Below, piece by piece: positions 35,102-45,239 of a DNA stretch of 64,000 bases; position 1 is the first letter of the stretch, and every line of letters begins with the position of its first letter. The translations under genes and the position numbers were made by a program. The stretch spans positions 1 through 64,000 of the forward strand of contig NZ_JACHWH010000004.1 in assembly GCF_014191255.1 (NCBI RefSeq). Reading direction: 5' to 3'. The notes under the pieces were generated by a model. That model had not been told where the DNA came from, did no database searches, and saw only the letters and a program-made list of their open reading frames with translations. This stretch comes from Amycolatopsis bartoniae. Lineage in GTDB: Bacteria; Actinomycetota; Actinomycetes; Mycobacteriales; Pseudonocardiaceae.

Positions 35102-35196
35102 TGTGGTTCGCAGGCGGCCACTGCACCCGGCGGTCCTGACGCGGGCCTGAACCGTACGAGGCGACGGCCTCCACGAGCGCCCGCGTCGCCGGGGCC

Positions 35197-36564
35197 TCAG
35201 GCGTACGAGGCCGCCAGCTCCACCAGCGTCCGGGCCGCGAAGCCCGTCGCGCCCGGGACGACCTCCGCGTAGGTCTTGTCCGCCCTTGCCGGGCCCGCGA
35301 TGTCCAGGTGTGCCCACGGCACGCTGTCCACGAACTCGCGCAGGAACAGCGCCGCCGTGATGCCGCCCGGGCCGCCAGGGGCCTGCCGCACGTCGCCCAG
35401 CTCGCCGCGGACCGCGCCGGCGTGGGCGTCCAGCAGCGGCATCCGCCACCACGCCTCGCCGGTGCGCTCCCCCGCCGCCGCCAGCCGCGCGGCCAGGTCG
35501 TCGTCCGTCGCGAACAGGCCGCCCGTGCGCAGGCCGAGCGCGACCTTCATGGCGCCGGTCAGCGTCGCCACGTCGACCACCGCATCCGGCCGGAAGCGGC
35601 GGATCCCGTAGGCCAGCGCGTCCGCCAGCACCATCCGGCCCTCGGCGTCGGTGTTGCTCACCTCGGTCGTCGTGCCACCGTAGTGGCGCACCACGTCGCC
35701 CGGCCGGTACGAGCCACCCGAGACGTGGTTCTCCGCCGCCGGCACGAGCGCTGTCACCCGCACCTCCAGCCGCAGTGCCGCGATCGCCCGCAGCGCCGCG
35801 ATCACCGCGCCACCGCCGGCCATGTCGGTACGCATGAGGTGCATCCCGTCCGCGGGCTTGATCGACAGGCCGCCGGTGTCGAACGTGATCCCCTTGCCGA
35901 CCAGCAGCAGGTGCTTCACGGCCCCACGCGGCCGGTACGTCAGCTCGATGAACCGCGGCGGGCTGGCCGAACCGCCACCCACGGCGAGCACGCCACCGAA
36001 GCCCTGCTCGGCGAGCCACGCCTCGTCCCGGATCGTCGCGCGCACCCCCGGCACGCCGGCCACGACGCGCTCCGCCGTCTCCGCGAGCCACGCCGGGTTC
36101 TTGATGTTCGACGGGGTGTTCGCCAGGTCCCGCGCCAGTGCCGTCGCGGCCGCCAGCTCCCGGACCCGGGCCACGAGCTGCCGGTCAGCCGAGGCCGTCA
36201 CCAGCCGCAGCGTCTGCAGGCCGGGCCGCGTGTCGACGCTGACCTTGAACCGGTACCCGCCGAGCAGCGCCCCCAGCGCGAACTCGGCCACCCGCGCCTG
36301 CGGACCCAGCTCGACCTGCACGCTCCGCACCGGTTTCGCGTCGTCGGCCTGCACCGCGCGGACGAACGCCGCACCCGCCGCGCGCCAGTCCTTCGCCGCG
36401 CCTTCACCCACGCCCACCAGCCAGCGGAACTCGCCCTGACCGTCGCGCACGTCCCCGGCCTTGCCGGTGTCGACGGAGGCGACCGGGACGCCGCGCCGGA
36501 ACGACTCGGCGACCTCGACGTCGATCAGCGGGCTGGGCACGGGCGGCAGGGGAAAGCGCGGCAA
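35197..36564 (-). CDS. pepA: Leucyl aminopeptidase (M17)
   Basis: A 455-residue M17 cytosol aminopeptidase. The C-terminal catalytic domain has GKGITFDTGGLSIKP (metal Lys and Asp), MRTDMAGGGAV, the signature NTDAEGR and DVATLTGAM. It removes N-terminal residues from peptides and uses two metal ions. The N-terminal domain (~1-160) is the family macro-like domain, somewhat short. It starts with TTG 36564, with GGAGG six bases upstream. Confidence 0.92.
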   Translation of the reverse strand: MPRFPLPPVPSPLIDVEVAESFRRGVPVASVDTGKAGDVRDGQGEFRWLVGVGEGAAKDWRAAGAAFVRAVQADDAKPVRSVQVELGPQARVAEFALGALLGGYRFKVSVDTRPGLQTLRLVTASADRQLVARVRELAAATALARDLANTPSNIKNPAWLAETAERVVAGVPGVRATIRDEAWLAEQGFGGVLAVGGGSASPPRFIELTYRPRGAVKHLLLVGKGITFDTGGLSIKPADGMHLMRTDMAGGGAVIAALRAIAALRLEVRVTALVPAAENHVSGGSYRPGDVVRHYGGTTTEVSNTDAEGRMVLADALAYGIRRFRPDAVVDVATLTGAMKVALGLRTGGLFATDDDLAARLAAAGERTGEAWWRMPLLDAHAGAVRGELGDVRQAPGGPGGITAALFLREFVDSVPWAHLDIAGPARADKTYAEVVPGATGFAARTLVELAASYA

Positions 36565-36635
36565 AGGAAGCCTCCGGAGGGGACGGCGAAAGACCGGCTG
36601 ACCACCTGTCAGCCGGCGGACGAAAGGGACGGGAA

Positions 36636-36803
36636 CTAGCTGGTGGCCTCCTGCAGGGCGACGCCCAGGTCCTTGGCCTCCTCGGCCGACAGCTCGACGA
36701 CGAGTCGCCCGCCACCCTCGAGCGGAACGCGCATCACGAGGCCCCGCCCCTCCTTAGTCACCTCGAGGGGACCATCTCCGGTCCGGGGCTTCATGGCCGC
36801 CAT
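36636..36803 (-). CDS. DUF3117 small conserved protein
   Basis: A 55-residue protein (MAAMKPRTGDGPLEVTKEGR ... LQEATS) of the highly conserved actinobacterial DUF3117 family. It folds as a small beta-sheet plus helix judging by pattern; no function is known. GGAGGGAG lies six bases before the ATG. The homologue is Rv1211 (from memory) and likewise lies near the tag gene. Confidence 0.88.
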   Translation of the reverse strand: MAAMKPRTGDGPLEVTKEGRGLVMRVPLEGGGRLVVELSAEEAKDLGVALQEATS

Positions 36804-36987
36804 AGCGTGCTCCCTCCGTCTCAACCGGCGCGCCCGGGTCGCGCTTGTCTGAGCCAACCGGGTGTCACCGGTCATTCTCCCTCATCAACGCGGGCGTGCG
36901 AACGCGGACCGATCTTTTCGTGTTTGCATAGGTGCTGGTATGCGGCTCGCAAGCCGCCAGAACGAGCTTTCCCGCCAGGAGGACACC

Positions 36988-37782
36988 GTGACCACCGAGG
37001 ACGTGCTGCTGACCGCCGATGCCGACGGCGTGCGCACCCTGACCCTGAACCGCCCGAAGGCGTACAACTCGCTGACCGTGGAGCTCAAGGAGCGCCTGCT
37101 CGCGGCGTTGCGCGAGGCCACGGACGCGCCCGAGGTCCGCGCGGTGGTGCTCACCGGCGCCGGCAAGGCGTTCTGCGCCGGGCAGGACCTGAAGGAGCAC
37201 GTCGGGCTGCTGCAGGCGGGCGACCCGTCGCCGCTGCGCACCGTCGTCGACCACTACAACCCCATCGTCAAGGCCATCGTGGGCATGCCGAAACCGGTCA
37301 TCGCGGCCGTCAACGGACCTGCCGCCGGTGCGGGCGCGGCGTTCGCCTACGCGTCCGACCTGCGGATCGCCGCCGAGTCGGCCAATTTCCTGATGGCCTT
37401 CGCCAACGTCGGCCTCGGCCCCGACTCGGGCGCGTCGTGGACGCTGCAGCGGCTGGTCGGCTACGGCCGCGCGGCCGAGCTGATGCTGCTGGCGCGCACC
37501 GTGCAGGCGGAGGAGGCGCTGCGGCTGGGCCTGGTCGGCGAGGTCGTGCCGGACGGCGAACTGGCCGAGCGCGCGCACGCCGTCGCGGCGAAACTCGCCT
37601 CCGGCCCGACCGTCAGCTACGCCAAGATCAAGCAGGTACTGACCATCGCGGCGGAGAGCACGCTCGACGAGGCGCTCGCGGCCGAGGACGCCGCGCAGAG
37701 CGCGCTCGGCGAGACGGCCGACCACCGCGAGGCGGTCGAGGCGTTCGTCGCCAAGCGCAAGCCGGTCTTCCAGGGCAAGTAG
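36988..37782 (+). CDS. Enoyl-CoA hydratase/isomerase
   Basis: A 264-residue crotonase-fold enzyme. The oxyanion-hole segments GAGKAFCAGQDLKEHV and VNGPAAGAGAAFAYASDLRI are clear. One position usually held by a catalytic Glu lies in FANVGLGPDSGASW, where Asp (GPDSG) replaces it as in PaaG/PaaB-like isomerases, so isomerase activity is possible. GTG 36988 has AGGAGG six bases upstream. It may act in fatty-acid or phenylacetate breakdown. Confidence 0.87.
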   Translation: MTTEDVLLTADADGVRTLTLNRPKAYNSLTVELKERLLAALREATDAPEVRAVVLTGAGKAFCAGQDLKEHVGLLQAGDPSPLRTVVDHYNPIVKAIVGMPKPVIAAVNGPAAGAGAAFAYASDLRIAAESANFLMAFANVGLGPDSGASWTLQRLVGYGRAAELMLLARTVQAEEALRLGLVGEVVPDGELAERAHAVAAKLASGPTVSYAKIKQVLTIAAESTLDEALAAEDAAQSALGETADHREAVEAFVAKRKPVFQGK

Positions 37783-37783
37783 G

Positions 37784-38350
37784 TCAGGACGCGCGGAAGC
37801 AGCCGGCGAGGTGGTCGTCGACCATGCCGGTCGCCTGCATGAGGGCGTAGCAGGTGGTCGGGCCGACGAACGCGAAGCCGCGCTTCTTCAGCGCGCGGGC
37901 CATGGCCGTCGACTCGGGCGTGATCGCCGGGACGTCGGCCATGGCCACCGGGCGCTCGCGCGGACCTGACGGCGCGAACGACCACAGCAGCTCGTCGAGC
38001 GGCCGGTCCAGCTCGGCGACGGCGCGCGCGTTGGTGATCGCGGCCTGGATCTTGGCGCGGTTGCGGATGATCGTGGCGTCGGCGAGCAGGCGCGTGACGT
38101 CGTCCTCGCCGAACTCGGCGACCTTCTCGGGGACGAACCCGGCGAACGCCCGCCGGAACGCCTCGCGCTTGCGCAGGATCGTGATCCACGACAGCCCGGA
38201 CTGGAACGCTTCGAGGCACAACCGCTCGTACAGCGCGTCGTCCCCGTGCAGCTCCACGCCCCATTCGGTGTCGTGGTACGCGACGTAGTCCGGTGCGGTG
38301 TTGCCCCAGGGACAGCGCACGAGGCCGTCTTCACCCGGCAGCGCGGTCAC
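37784..38350 (-). CDS. tag: DNA-3-methyladenine glycosylase I
   Basis: A 188-residue TAG-type glycosylase that removes 3-methyladenine from alkylated DNA. It has RCPWGN, the substrate pocket YHDTEWGV, ERLCLEAFQSGLSWITILRKR, and a zinc set (Cys of RCPWG, His of YHD, and DDHLAGCF). GTG 38350 overlaps the stop of the SRPBCC gene (GTGA). Same neighbours as mycobacterial tagA. Confidence 0.94.
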   Translation of the reverse strand: MTALPGEDGLVRCPWGNTAPDYVAYHDTEWGVELHGDDALYERLCLEAFQSGLSWITILRKREAFRRAFAGFVPEKVAEFGEDDVTRLLADATIIRNRAKIQAAITNARAVAELDRPLDELLWSFAPSGPRERPVAMADVPAITPESTAMARALKKRGFAFVGPTTCYALMQATGMVDDHLAGCFRAS

Positions 38351-38799
38351 GGCGCCCCCATCGTGTAGTCGGCGGCGAACGCGGCGAACCGCTTGAGCGA
38401 CTGCCGCACGCCCAGCTCGAACAGCGGCCGCGCGACCGGCCAGCCGAGGCGGCCGAGCAGCCCTAACGGCACGTCGAGGCTTTCGGACCAGACGAACGTC
38501 GACGACTGCGGTCCCTTCGGGTGGACGTGGAACGCGCCGCTCCCCCTGATCAGCGTGCCGGAGTGACGGACCGTGCACCGCACCGGCGGCTCCCACGCCG
38601 TGATCTCCATCGTGTCGGTGAAGCCGACGCCGCCCAGCCCGGTGAACGCGGCAAGCCGTGACCCGACGCTGCGCCCGTCCCCGGACTCGACCCGCACGTG
38701 GGTGCCGAGCATCCACTCGCCCTGCCGCGTCCAGTCGGTGAGCGCGAGCCAGGTGGTCCCGGCGGGCGCGGCGACGTCGACGGAGAAGACGAGGTCCAT
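38347..38799 (-). CDS. SRPBCC (polyketide cyclase/START-like) protein
   Basis: A 150-residue START-like protein with the opening FSVDVAAPAGTTWLALTDW and the helix-grip pattern ending SLKRFAAFAADYTMG. Proteins of this fold bind hydrophobic ligands; no ligand can be named. The start overlaps the DivIVA-like gene by one base and the end overlaps tag, so the three form an operon. Confidence 0.8.
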   Translation of the reverse strand: MDLVFSVDVAAPAGTTWLALTDWTRQGEWMLGTHVRVESGDGRSVGSRLAAFTGLGGVGFTDTMEITAWEPPVRCTVRHSGTLIRGSGAFHVHPKGPQSSTFVWSESLDVPLGLLGRLGWPVARPLFELGVRQSLKRFAAFAADYTMGAP

Positions 38800-39101
38800 C
38801 AGTGCTGTCCCGCGCGCTGGGCTTCCAGCTCGGTGACCCTGGCCCGCAGCGTGTCGATCTCGTCGCCGAGTCTGCGCACCACCCAGTCCACTTCGGACAT
38901 CTTGTAACCGCGCAGGACCAGCTGGAACTTCACCACCTGCACGTCCTCACCGGTGATGTCGCGCACTGGCAGCCGTGTGGGCGAGCTGCCCGGCGGCAGC
39001 GGCGCGAGCTCTTCCCCGCGCCCGAAGACCACGGCGGCCAGCAGGAACACCACCGCCGCGACAAGCAGCATGACTACGAGGTAGATCAGCGCGGTCGTCA
39101 C
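38799..39101 (-). CDS. DivIVA-domain membrane protein
   Basis: About 100 residues. An N-terminal membrane helix (TALIYLVVMLLVAAVVFLLA) is followed by a DivIVA-type motif (VKFQLVLRGYKMSEVDWVVRRL) and a short coiled coil (DEIDTLRARVTELEAQ). DivIVA-domain proteins mark poles or septa in actinobacteria. GTG 39101 is preferred (-10-like CACGAT six bases upstream); GTG 39119 adds six residues. It resembles Rv1209 (from memory). Confidence 0.82.
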   Translation of the reverse strand: MTTALIYLVVMLLVAAVVFLLAAVVFGRGEELAPLPPGSSPTRLPVRDITGEDVQVVKFQLVLRGYKMSEVDWVVRRLGDEIDTLRARVTELEAQRAGQH

Positions 39102-39192
39102 GGCACGATCGTGGCACACCGGCCGCCGGCGTGTCCGGTGCGACTAGGAAACGCACCCCCGGTGGTGCGATGCTGGGAGTGATGCCTTCGAG

Positions 39193-39885
39193 GTGGGCTG
39201 GTCTGGAGGAGTCTTGCTACAACTGTTGATCCGGTACGTGCTGGCACCGTTCGCCAGGATGGTCTACCGGCCGGAGGTCCACGGCACCGAGCACGTGCCG
39301 CTGACCGGGCCGGTGATCCTGGCGGCCAACCACCGGGCGGCGGTCGACACCTTCGTGATCCCGGTCGTCGCGCCGCGCCCGGTGTCGTTCCTGGGGAAGG
39401 CCGAGTACTTCACCGGCAGAAGTCCCAAGGCCAGGTTCGTGGCGGCGTTCCTGCGGGGGCTGAACTACGTGCCGGTGGAACGCGGCAACGCGGCGGCCGG
39501 ACTGGCAGCGCTGGAGTCGGCGCGCAAGGTGCTGAACGCGGGCGGCGCGTTCGGCATCTACCCGGAGGGCACGCGCTCGCTCGACGGCCGCGTGCATCGC
39601 GGCCACACGGGAGTCGGCGCGCTGGCGCTGACGACGGGCGCGAAGGTGGTGCCGGTGGCGCTGACGGGCACGGAGAAGATGCTGCCGATCGGCAAGAAGA
39701 TCCCGCGCCTGGCGAAGGTGTGCGTGCGGTTCGGGGAGCCGCTGGACTTCTCGCGGTACGCGGGCATGGAGAACTCGCCCGCGATCCGCCGCGCGGTGAC
39801 GGACGAGATCATGTACGCGATCTTGGAGCTGTCGGAGCTGGAGTACGTGGACCGCTACCACAAGCGCCCCGGCGAAGCGGCGTGA
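39193..39885 (+). CDS. 1-acyl-sn-glycerol-3-phosphate acyltransferase
   Basis: A ~230-residue PlsC-type acyltransferase making phosphatidic acid from lysophosphatidate. The catalytic NHRAAVD (H-x4-D), GKAEYFTG, RGLNYVPVERG and YPEGTRS blocks are complete. The start is unsure: GTG 39193 or TTG 39214, the latter three bases after GGAGGA. A 15-codon ORF (39182-39229) overlaps the start in another frame. It might also acylate other glycerol or inositol lipids. Confidence 0.87.
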   Translation: MGWSGGVLLQLLIRYVLAPFARMVYRPEVHGTEHVPLTGPVILAANHRAAVDTFVIPVVAPRPVSFLGKAEYFTGRSPKARFVAAFLRGLNYVPVERGNAAAGLAALESARKVLNAGGAFGIYPEGTRSLDGRVHRGHTGVGALALTTGAKVVPVALTGTEKMLPIGKKIPRLAKVCVRFGEPLDFSRYAGMENSPAIRRAVTDEIMYAILELSELEYVDRYHKRPGEAA

Positions 39886-39979
39886 GTGACTGCTCCCGGG
39901 AGGCCACCCGGCAGCCCAGTTCCTGACGCGGCCAAGGGTGGCCTCTCCCGCTATCCCCGAATCGGGCGAGAAGCTGCCG

Positions 39980-40549
39980 CTACTTGATCCACTTCGCCAC
40001 GTCGGGGGCCTCGTACCGGGCGAAGGCGTCCAGCAGCGCGGCCGGGTCGGCGTCGACGAACAGCAGGTCCCGGTGCTCCTGCCGCAGGAAGCCCTCGGTG
40101 ACCATGTGGTCGGCGAACTCGCGCAGCGGCCGGTAGTACCCGGCGACGTCCACGAGCCCGAGCGGTTTCGCGTGCAGGCCCAGCTGCGCCCACGTCCAGA
40201 TCTCCGCCAGCTCCTCCAGCGTCCCGGCCCCGCCGGGCAGCGCGAGGAAACCGTCGGACAGCTCGGCCATCTTCGCCTTGCGCTCGTGCATGTCGGCGGT
40301 CACGTGCAGCTCCGTCAGGCCCGCGTGCGCGATCTCCACGCGCTTCAGGTGCTGCGGGATCACGCCGATGACCTCGCCTCCGGCGGCCAGCGCGGCGTCG
40401 GCGACGACGCCCATGATCCCGACGCTCGCCCCGCCGTACACGAGCCCGATGCCCCGGTCGGCGAGCAGCTTGCCCAGCGCGGCGGCCTGCTCGGCGTACA
40501 CCGGGTCGCGCCCGGTCGAGGAACCACAGAAAACGCAGATCCGGCGCAC
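39980..40549 (-). CDS. LOG-family protein (TIGR00730)
   Basis: A 189-residue Rossmann protein of the Lonely Guy family, which hydrolyses cytokinin-type nucleoside 5'-monophosphates to the free base. It has [24 protein letters not shown] and the catalytic [12 protein letters not shown]. Starts with GTG 40549, overlapping the stop of a second LOG-type gene by one base. Corresponds to Rv1205 (from memory). Actual substrates in bacteria may be other nucleotides. Confidence 0.88.
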   Translation of the reverse strand: MRRICVFCGSSTGRDPVYAEQAAALGKLLADRGIGLVYGGASVGIMGVVADAALAAGGEVIGVIPQHLKRVEIAHAGLTELHVTADMHERKAKMAELSDGFLALPGGAGTLEELAEIWTWAQLGLHAKPLGLVDVAGYYRPLREFADHMVTEGFLRQEHRDLLFVDADPAALLDAFARYEAPDVAKWIK

Positions 40550-41319
40550 TAGTGGGTGTCCTCCCAAGCCTTGTACGACTCCTGCACCACGCGCACCGCG
40601 TCGTCGATGTCGTCCGTGACGTGCAGCAGCGCGAGGTCCTTCTCCCCGATCTTGCCCTCGCCGTGGACGGTGCTCTTCACCCAGTCGTAGAGGCCGCCCC
40701 AGTACGACCGTCCGAACAGGACGACCGGGAACTTCGTGACCTTTTTGGTCTGCACCAGTGTCAGCGCCTCGAACAGCTCGTCGAGCGTGCCGAAACCGCC
40801 GGGCAGGCAGATGAACGCCTGCGCGTACTTGATGAACATCGTCTTGCGCGTGAAGAAGTAGCGGAAGTTCACGCCGAGGTCGACCCACGGGTTCAGCCCC
40901 TGCTCGAACGGCAGCTCGATGCCCAGCCCGATCGACAACCCGCCGGCCTCGGACGCGCCGCGGTTGACCGCCTCCATCGACCCCGGGCCACCGCCGGTGA
41001 TCGCCGCGAACCCGGCGTTCGCCAGCGCCGCGCCGATCTTGCGGCCCAGCTCGTACTCGGGGTGGTCACGCGGGGTGCGGGCGGAGCCGAACACGGTCAC
41101 CGCGCGGGGCACCTCGGCGAGCGCGCCGAAGCCCTCGACGAACTCGGCCTGGATGCGCAACACCCGCCACGGGTCGGTGTGCACCCAGTCGCTCGGCCCC
41201 CGCGAGTCGAGCAGGCGCTGATCGGTGGTGCTGTCCTCGTCCCGGCTGCCACGGCGCAGCACTACCGGTCCCCGGTGCTTCTCGCGCGGGTGCTCCGGGT
41301 AGTCGGTGCTTTCTTCCAC
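40549..41319 (-). CDS. LOG-family protein (TIGR00730), long form
   Basis: A 256-residue paralogue of the neighbouring gene with an extra ~70-residue N-terminus. It shows [33 protein letters not shown] and [16 protein letters not shown], the same phosphoribohydrolase signature. GTG 41319 is preferred over GTG 41325 because GAAGG lies five bases before it. Two adjacent LOG genes with a one-base overlap may form a hetero-oligomer or handle different nucleotides. Confidence 0.85.
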   Translation of the reverse strand: MEESTDYPEHPREKHRGPVVLRRGSRDEDSTTDQRLLDSRGPSDWVHTDPWRVLRIQAEFVEGFGALAEVPRAVTVFGSARTPRDHPEYELGRKIGAALANAGFAAITGGGPGSMEAVNRGASEAGGLSIGLGIELPFEQGLNPWVDLGVNFRYFFTRKTMFIKYAQAFICLPGGFGTLDELFEALTLVQTKKVTKFPVVLFGRSYWGGLYDWVKSTVHGEGKIGEKDLALLHVTDDIDDAVRVVQESYKAWEDTH

Positions 41320-41335
41320 TGTCACCTTCGCGAGC

Positions 41336-42400
41336 TTATCGGGGGGACAGAAACTCCCGCAGCACGCTGGCCACCTGCCTGATTTCCGCCGCGTGAACGA
41401 ACTCCTCCCGGGTGTGCGCGAGCGTCGGGTCACCCGGGCCGAAGTTCACCGCGGGCATGCCCAGCGCGGCGAACCGGGCCACGTCCGTCCACCCCAGCTT
41501 GCCCGCCGCCTTCCCGCCCGCGGCCGCGACCAGCTCCGCGGCGGCAGGCGCCGACAGTCCGGGCAGCGCTCCGGGAGAGGAGTCCACGACCGTCACGTCG
41601 AAGCCGTCGAACACCTCGCGCACGTGGGCTTCGGCCTGCTCGGGCGTGCGGTCGGGGGCGAACCGGAAGTTCACGGCGAGCACCGCCTCGTCCGGCACGA
41701 CGTTGCCCGCGACCCCGCCGGAGATGCGCACGGCCTGCAGCCCCTCGTGGTAGCGCAGCCCGTCGATCTCGACCTCGCGCGCCTCGTACGCGGCCAGGCG
41801 CTGCAACGGCTCGGCGAGCTTGTGGATCGCGTTGACGCCCATCCACGCCCGCGCGGTGTGCGCGCGGCGGCCTTCCAAACGCAGCTCGACGCGCATGGTG
41901 CCCTGACAGCCGGCCTCGATCCCGGCGTTCGACGGTTCGCCGACGATCGCCAGATCCGCCCGCAGCCAGTCCGGCAGCTCGCGCTCGATGCGCCCGAGGC
42001 CGTTGCGGACCGCCTCGACCTCCTCCTGGTCGTAGAAGACGAAGGTCACGTCGTGCCGCGGCTCGGGCACCGTCGCGGCCAGGCTCAGGAAGACCGCGTC
42101 GCCGCCCTTCATGTCCACCGTGCCGAGGCCGTGCAGCTCGTCACCTTCGCGGCGCAGCGGCAGGTTCCGGTTCACGGGCACGGTGTCGAGGTGCCCGGCG
42201 AGGATCACGCGCGACGGACGGCCGAGGTGGGTGCGCGCGAGCACGGCGTCGCCGTTGCGCACGACCTCCAGGTGCCCCGCCTGCCTGGTCAGCGCCTCCT
42301 GCACGGCATCGGCGATCGCCGCCTCCTCCCCCGAGACGCTCGGGATGTCCACCAGCGCGGCGGTGATGTCGACGGGATCCGCGTACAGGTCGAGTGCCAT
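41336..42400 (-). CDS. dapE: Succinyl-diaminopimelate desuccinylase
   Basis: A 354-residue M20-family metallohydrolase that removes succinate from N-succinyl-LL-diaminopimelate in lysine and peptidoglycan synthesis. Metal ligands are in [25 protein letters not shown] and GEPSNAGIE. The divergent dapD two genes away supports DapE over other M20 enzymes. TACGGT lies exactly 7 bases before the ATG, so the transcript is probably leaderless. Confidence 0.92.
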   Translation of the reverse strand: MALDLYADPVDITAALVDIPSVSGEEAAIADAVQEALTRQAGHLEVVRNGDAVLARTHLGRPSRVILAGHLDTVPVNRNLPLRREGDELHGLGTVDMKGGDAVFLSLAATVPEPRHDVTFVFYDQEEVEAVRNGLGRIERELPDWLRADLAIVGEPSNAGIEAGCQGTMRVELRLEGRRAHTARAWMGVNAIHKLAEPLQRLAAYEAREVEIDGLRYHEGLQAVRISGGVAGNVVPDEAVLAVNFRFAPDRTPEQAEAHVREVFDGFDVTVVDSSPGALPGLSAPAAAELVAAAGGKAAGKLGWTDVARFAALGMPAVNFGPGDPTLAHTREEFVHAAEIRQVASVLREFLSPR

Positions 42401-42436
42401 GTCCCGGACCGTAGCCCAGCCGCGTACCGTGGCTAC
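42401..42436. promoter_or_regulatory. Divergent leaderless promoters of dapE and a lipoprotein gene
   Basis: On the minus strand TACGGT (42413-42408) lies 7 bases before dapE. On the plus strand TACCGT (42425-42430) lies 6 bases before GTG 42437. No Shine-Dalgarno site exists on either side of this 36-base gap. Both transcripts would begin at or next to their start codons. Confidence 0.5.
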
Positions 42437-42868
42437 GTGCGCACGCGAAAGATCCTGGCGGTGGCCGCCCTCACTCTCGCGTTGGCAGGCTGCTCCGGTG
42501 AGGAAGCCGGGCCCACTCCCAAGGCCGGCGGGTCGGCGGCGACCCCTGACGCGCTCGCGACGAAGCTGCGGGCGTACACCGCCGACACGTGCTTCACCGC
42601 CCCCGCGAAGCAGGTGCCCAAGGGCTGCGAGAAGTACGTCACCGAGCTGGGCGGTTCGGTGGGCATGGTGCGCCAGCTCGCCGGGCCGAAGCACCCCGAG
42701 CTGAACACCCTCGCCGACTCGCTCGACAAGAACGTCGCGGCCTACCGCGGCCCGCACTGCGAGAACGTGACGACGCCGGGAAACCCCTGCTCACAGGCAC
42801 TGACGAACCTGGCGAACACGCTGCGCGACGTCAAGCAGGCCGTCGACACCCAGGTCACCACCGGCTGA
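42437..42868 (+). CDS. Small secreted lipoprotein
   Basis: A 143-residue lipoprotein. The signal peptide ([18 protein letters not shown]) ends in the lipobox LAGC, so it is anchored outside the membrane. The mature part is helical and has four further Cys (DTCF, GCEK, HCEN, PCSQ) that may form two disulfides. No family is recognised. It is leaderless by position of TACCGT. The dapD gene follows closely but has its own -10 element. Confidence 0.75.
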   Translation: MRTRKILAVAALTLALAGCSGEEAGPTPKAGGSAATPDALATKLRAYTADTCFTAPAKQVPKGCEKYVTELGGSVGMVRQLAGPKHPELNTLADSLDKNVAAYRGPHCENVTTPGNPCSQALTNLANTLRDVKQAVDTQVTTG

Positions 42869-42893
42869 GCCGCGGTCCGTTACCGTGGGGGCC

Positions 42894-43874
42894 GTGAGCG
42901 AAGAGACCCCGAACCCCGAGACCACCGGCGCCTCCGGCGTCGGGCTGGCGACCGTCACGGCCGACGGCACCGTTCTGGACACCTGGTTCCCGCACCCGAA
43001 GCTGTGCGACCCGGGCACGGCGGGCACGGAGCGCCTCTCGCACGCACAGGCGGTCGAGGCGCTGGGCGAGGCCGCCGCGGCGCTGCTCGGCCCGGACGAC
43101 GCCCGTGGCGTGGAGGTGGTCGCGGTGCGCAGCAGCATCGCCCGCCTGGCCGACGCCCCCGCCGACGCACACGACGTGTACCTGCGCCTGCACCTGCTCT
43201 CGCACCGCCTGGTGCGCCCGCACGGGCAGAACCTGGACGGCATCTTCGGCCTGCTCGCCAACGTGGTGTGGACCAACCACGGCCCCTGCCCCGTCGAGGG
43301 TTTCGAGGCCACCCGGCTGCGCCTGCGTGCGCGGGGTTCGGTCGCCGTGCACAGCGTCGACAAGTTCCCCCGCATGGTCGACTACGTGCTGCCCACGGGC
43401 GTCCGGATCGGTGACGCCGACCGCGTCCGCCTCGGCGCACACCTGGCGCCCGGCACCACCGTGATGCACGAGGGCTTCGTGAACTACAACGCCGGCACGC
43501 TCGGCGCCTCCATGATCGAGGGCCGCGTCTCGGCCGGGGTCGTCGTGGGCGATGGCAGCGACGTCGGCGGCGGCGCCTCGATCATGGGCACGCTGTCGGG
43601 CGGTGGCAAGGAGATCATCTCGCTGGGCGAGCGCTGCCTCATCGGCGCGAACGGCGGCGTGGGCATCTCCCTCGGCGACGACTCGGTGATCGAGGCCGGG
43701 CTGTACGTCACCGCGGGCACGAAGGTCGTCGTCGAGGGCCGATCGGTCAAGGCACGCGAGCTGTCGGGCATCTCGAACGCCTTGTTCCGCCGCAACTCCG
43801 CCACCGGCGCCGTCGAGGTGGTGCCCCGCAACGGCGCCACCGTCGAGCTCAACGCCGCTCTGCACGCGAACTGA
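42894..43874 (+). CDS. dapD: Tetrahydrodipicolinate N-succinyltransferase
   Basis: A 326-residue actinobacterial-type DapD that transfers succinate from succinyl-CoA to tetrahydrodipicolinate. The C-terminal left-handed beta-helix is visible ([20 protein letters not shown] in register: [45 protein letters not shown]). Length fits the mycobacterial enzyme (~317). TACCGT seven bases before GTG 42894 favours this start over GTG 42885. Its 3' end overlaps the convergent monooxygenase gene by 26 bases. Confidence 0.92.
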   Translation: MSEETPNPETTGASGVGLATVTADGTVLDTWFPHPKLCDPGTAGTERLSHAQAVEALGEAAAALLGPDDARGVEVVAVRSSIARLADAPADAHDVYLRLHLLSHRLVRPHGQNLDGIFGLLANVVWTNHGPCPVEGFEATRLRLRARGSVAVHSVDKFPRMVDYVLPTGVRIGDADRVRLGAHLAPGTTVMHEGFVNYNAGTLGASMIEGRVSAGVVVGDGSDVGGGASIMGTLSGGGKEIISLGERCLIGANGGVGISLGDDSVIEAGLYVTAGTKVVVEGRSVKARELSGISNALFRRNSATGAVEVVPRNGATVELNAALHAN

Positions 43875-45237
43875 GGTAACCGTCGGGGCGCACCAGCACG
43901 TCCGTGCCGTCCGACGCGTCGTAGGCCGCGAAGGCGTGCCCGTCCGTGTCGACGACGTACGCGCCCGAAGCGGTCTGTCCCGGCCGTAGCACCGCGTACG
44001 CGTGGGGCTCGGCCGGGGCGGACGCGCCGAAGACCAGGCGGGTCGCGTGCGGCCCGCGGAACAGGTCGAACAGCCTCGTCGGGGTACCGTCGGCGGCCGT
44101 GACCGGCGCGTCCGGCGCCCGGTCACCGGCCACCAGCTTGCCGTCCGTCGTGCGGTAGCTGATGTTCAGCTGCTGGGTCTCCTCCCCACGCTCGTGCGCG
44201 GACTCGTCGCCGTCGGCGTACCGCTGCATCAGCTCGGTGCTCACCCCGAGGACCCGCTCGGCCACGGCCCGGCGCTCGGTCTCGTAGCTGTCGAGCAGCT
44301 CAGGTGCACCGTCGGCGAGCTTCCAGCCGAGGTTGTACGCGTCCTGCACGCCCGTGTTGAGTCCCTGCCCGCCGGTCGGCGGGTGCACGTGGGCCGCGTC
44401 CCCGGCGAGGAACACGCGCCCGACGCGGAACCGCTCGGCGAGCCGGACGTTCGGCCGCCACACCGTCGACCACGTGAGCTTCTCCAGGCGCACGCCCGCC
44501 TGCCGCTCGTCGAGCTTCGCCTGCAACGTCTCCAGCGTCGGGTCGGTGTCCTCCTCACCCAGCGGCGTGCCGAACTGGAACAGCCCCTGCCCCGGCAGCG
44601 GGCTCATCATGACGCCGGACATCGGGTCGTCCTCGCTCGCGAACCAGTACCCGCACGCCGGGTCGAGGTCGGCCGCGACGTCGCCCAGCAGCATCCGGAA
44701 CGACTCGTCCGTGGTGCCCTCGAACGCGATGCCGAGCGCCTTGCGCACGAAACTGCGGCCGCCGTCGGCACCCACCAGGTAGGCCGCGCGCACGACCTCG
44801 CCCGTCGACAGCGTTGCCGTCACGCCGTCGACGTCCTGCTCGAACCCGGCGAGCGCGGTGTTCAGCTCCACCCGCACGCCGAACTCCGCCAGCCGATCGC
44901 GCAGGATCGCCTCGGTCTGTGACTGGCCGAGGAAGTAGGCGTTCGGATAGGGCACGTCCGGGCGGGGCTCCTGGAGCGGCGCCATCCACCGTTCTTCCAC
45001 GAACCGCCCGTTCAGGTGCACGCGGAACGGCGCGGGCAGCATCCCCTCGGCGAGCACCGCGTCGAGCACGCCCAGGTCCTCGAACACCTCCATGGTGCGC
45101 GGCTGCAGGCCGTCGCCCCGCGAGCCCGCGAAGAACTCGGTCGCTTTGTCGACGATCCGCACCTCGACGTTCCGCCGGGCGAGCTCGATGGCGAGGGTCA
45201 GGCCGGTCGGTCCGCCGCCCGCGATCAGTACCTTCAT
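43849..45237 (-). CDS. FAD-dependent aromatic monooxygenase
   Basis: A 462-residue class-A flavin monooxygenase like those hydroxylating phenols and polyketides. It has [16 protein letters not shown] (FAD dinucleotide fold), the conserved [15 protein letters not shown] and the second FAD motif [22 protein letters not shown]-terminal thioredoxin-like domain is present but Cys-free. GAAAGGAGA lies 8 bases before the ATG. A divergent TetR gene probably controls it. Substrate unknown. Confidence 0.9.
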   Translation of the reverse strand: MKVLIAGGGPTGLTLAIELARRNVEVRIVDKATEFFAGSRGDGLQPRTMEVFEDLGVLDAVLAEGMLPAPFRVHLNGRFVEERWMAPLQEPRPDVPYPNAYFLGQSQTEAILRDRLAEFGVRVELNTALAGFEQDVDGVTATLSTGEVVRAAYLVGADGGRSFVRKALGIAFEGTTDESFRMLLGDVAADLDPACGYWFASEDDPMSGVMMSPLPGQGLFQFGTPLGEEDTDPTLETLQAKLDERQAGVRLEKLTWSTVWRPNVRLAERFRVGRVFLAGDAAHVHPPTGGQGLNTGVQDAYNLGWKLADGAPELLDSYETERRAVAERVLGVSTELMQRYADGDESAHERGEETQQLNISYRTTDGKLVAGDRAPDAPVTAADGTPTRLFDLFRGPHATRLVFGASAPAEPHAYAVLRPGQTASGAYVVDTDGHAFAAYDASDGTDVLVRPDGYLSSRAERR

Positions 45238-45239
45238 GA

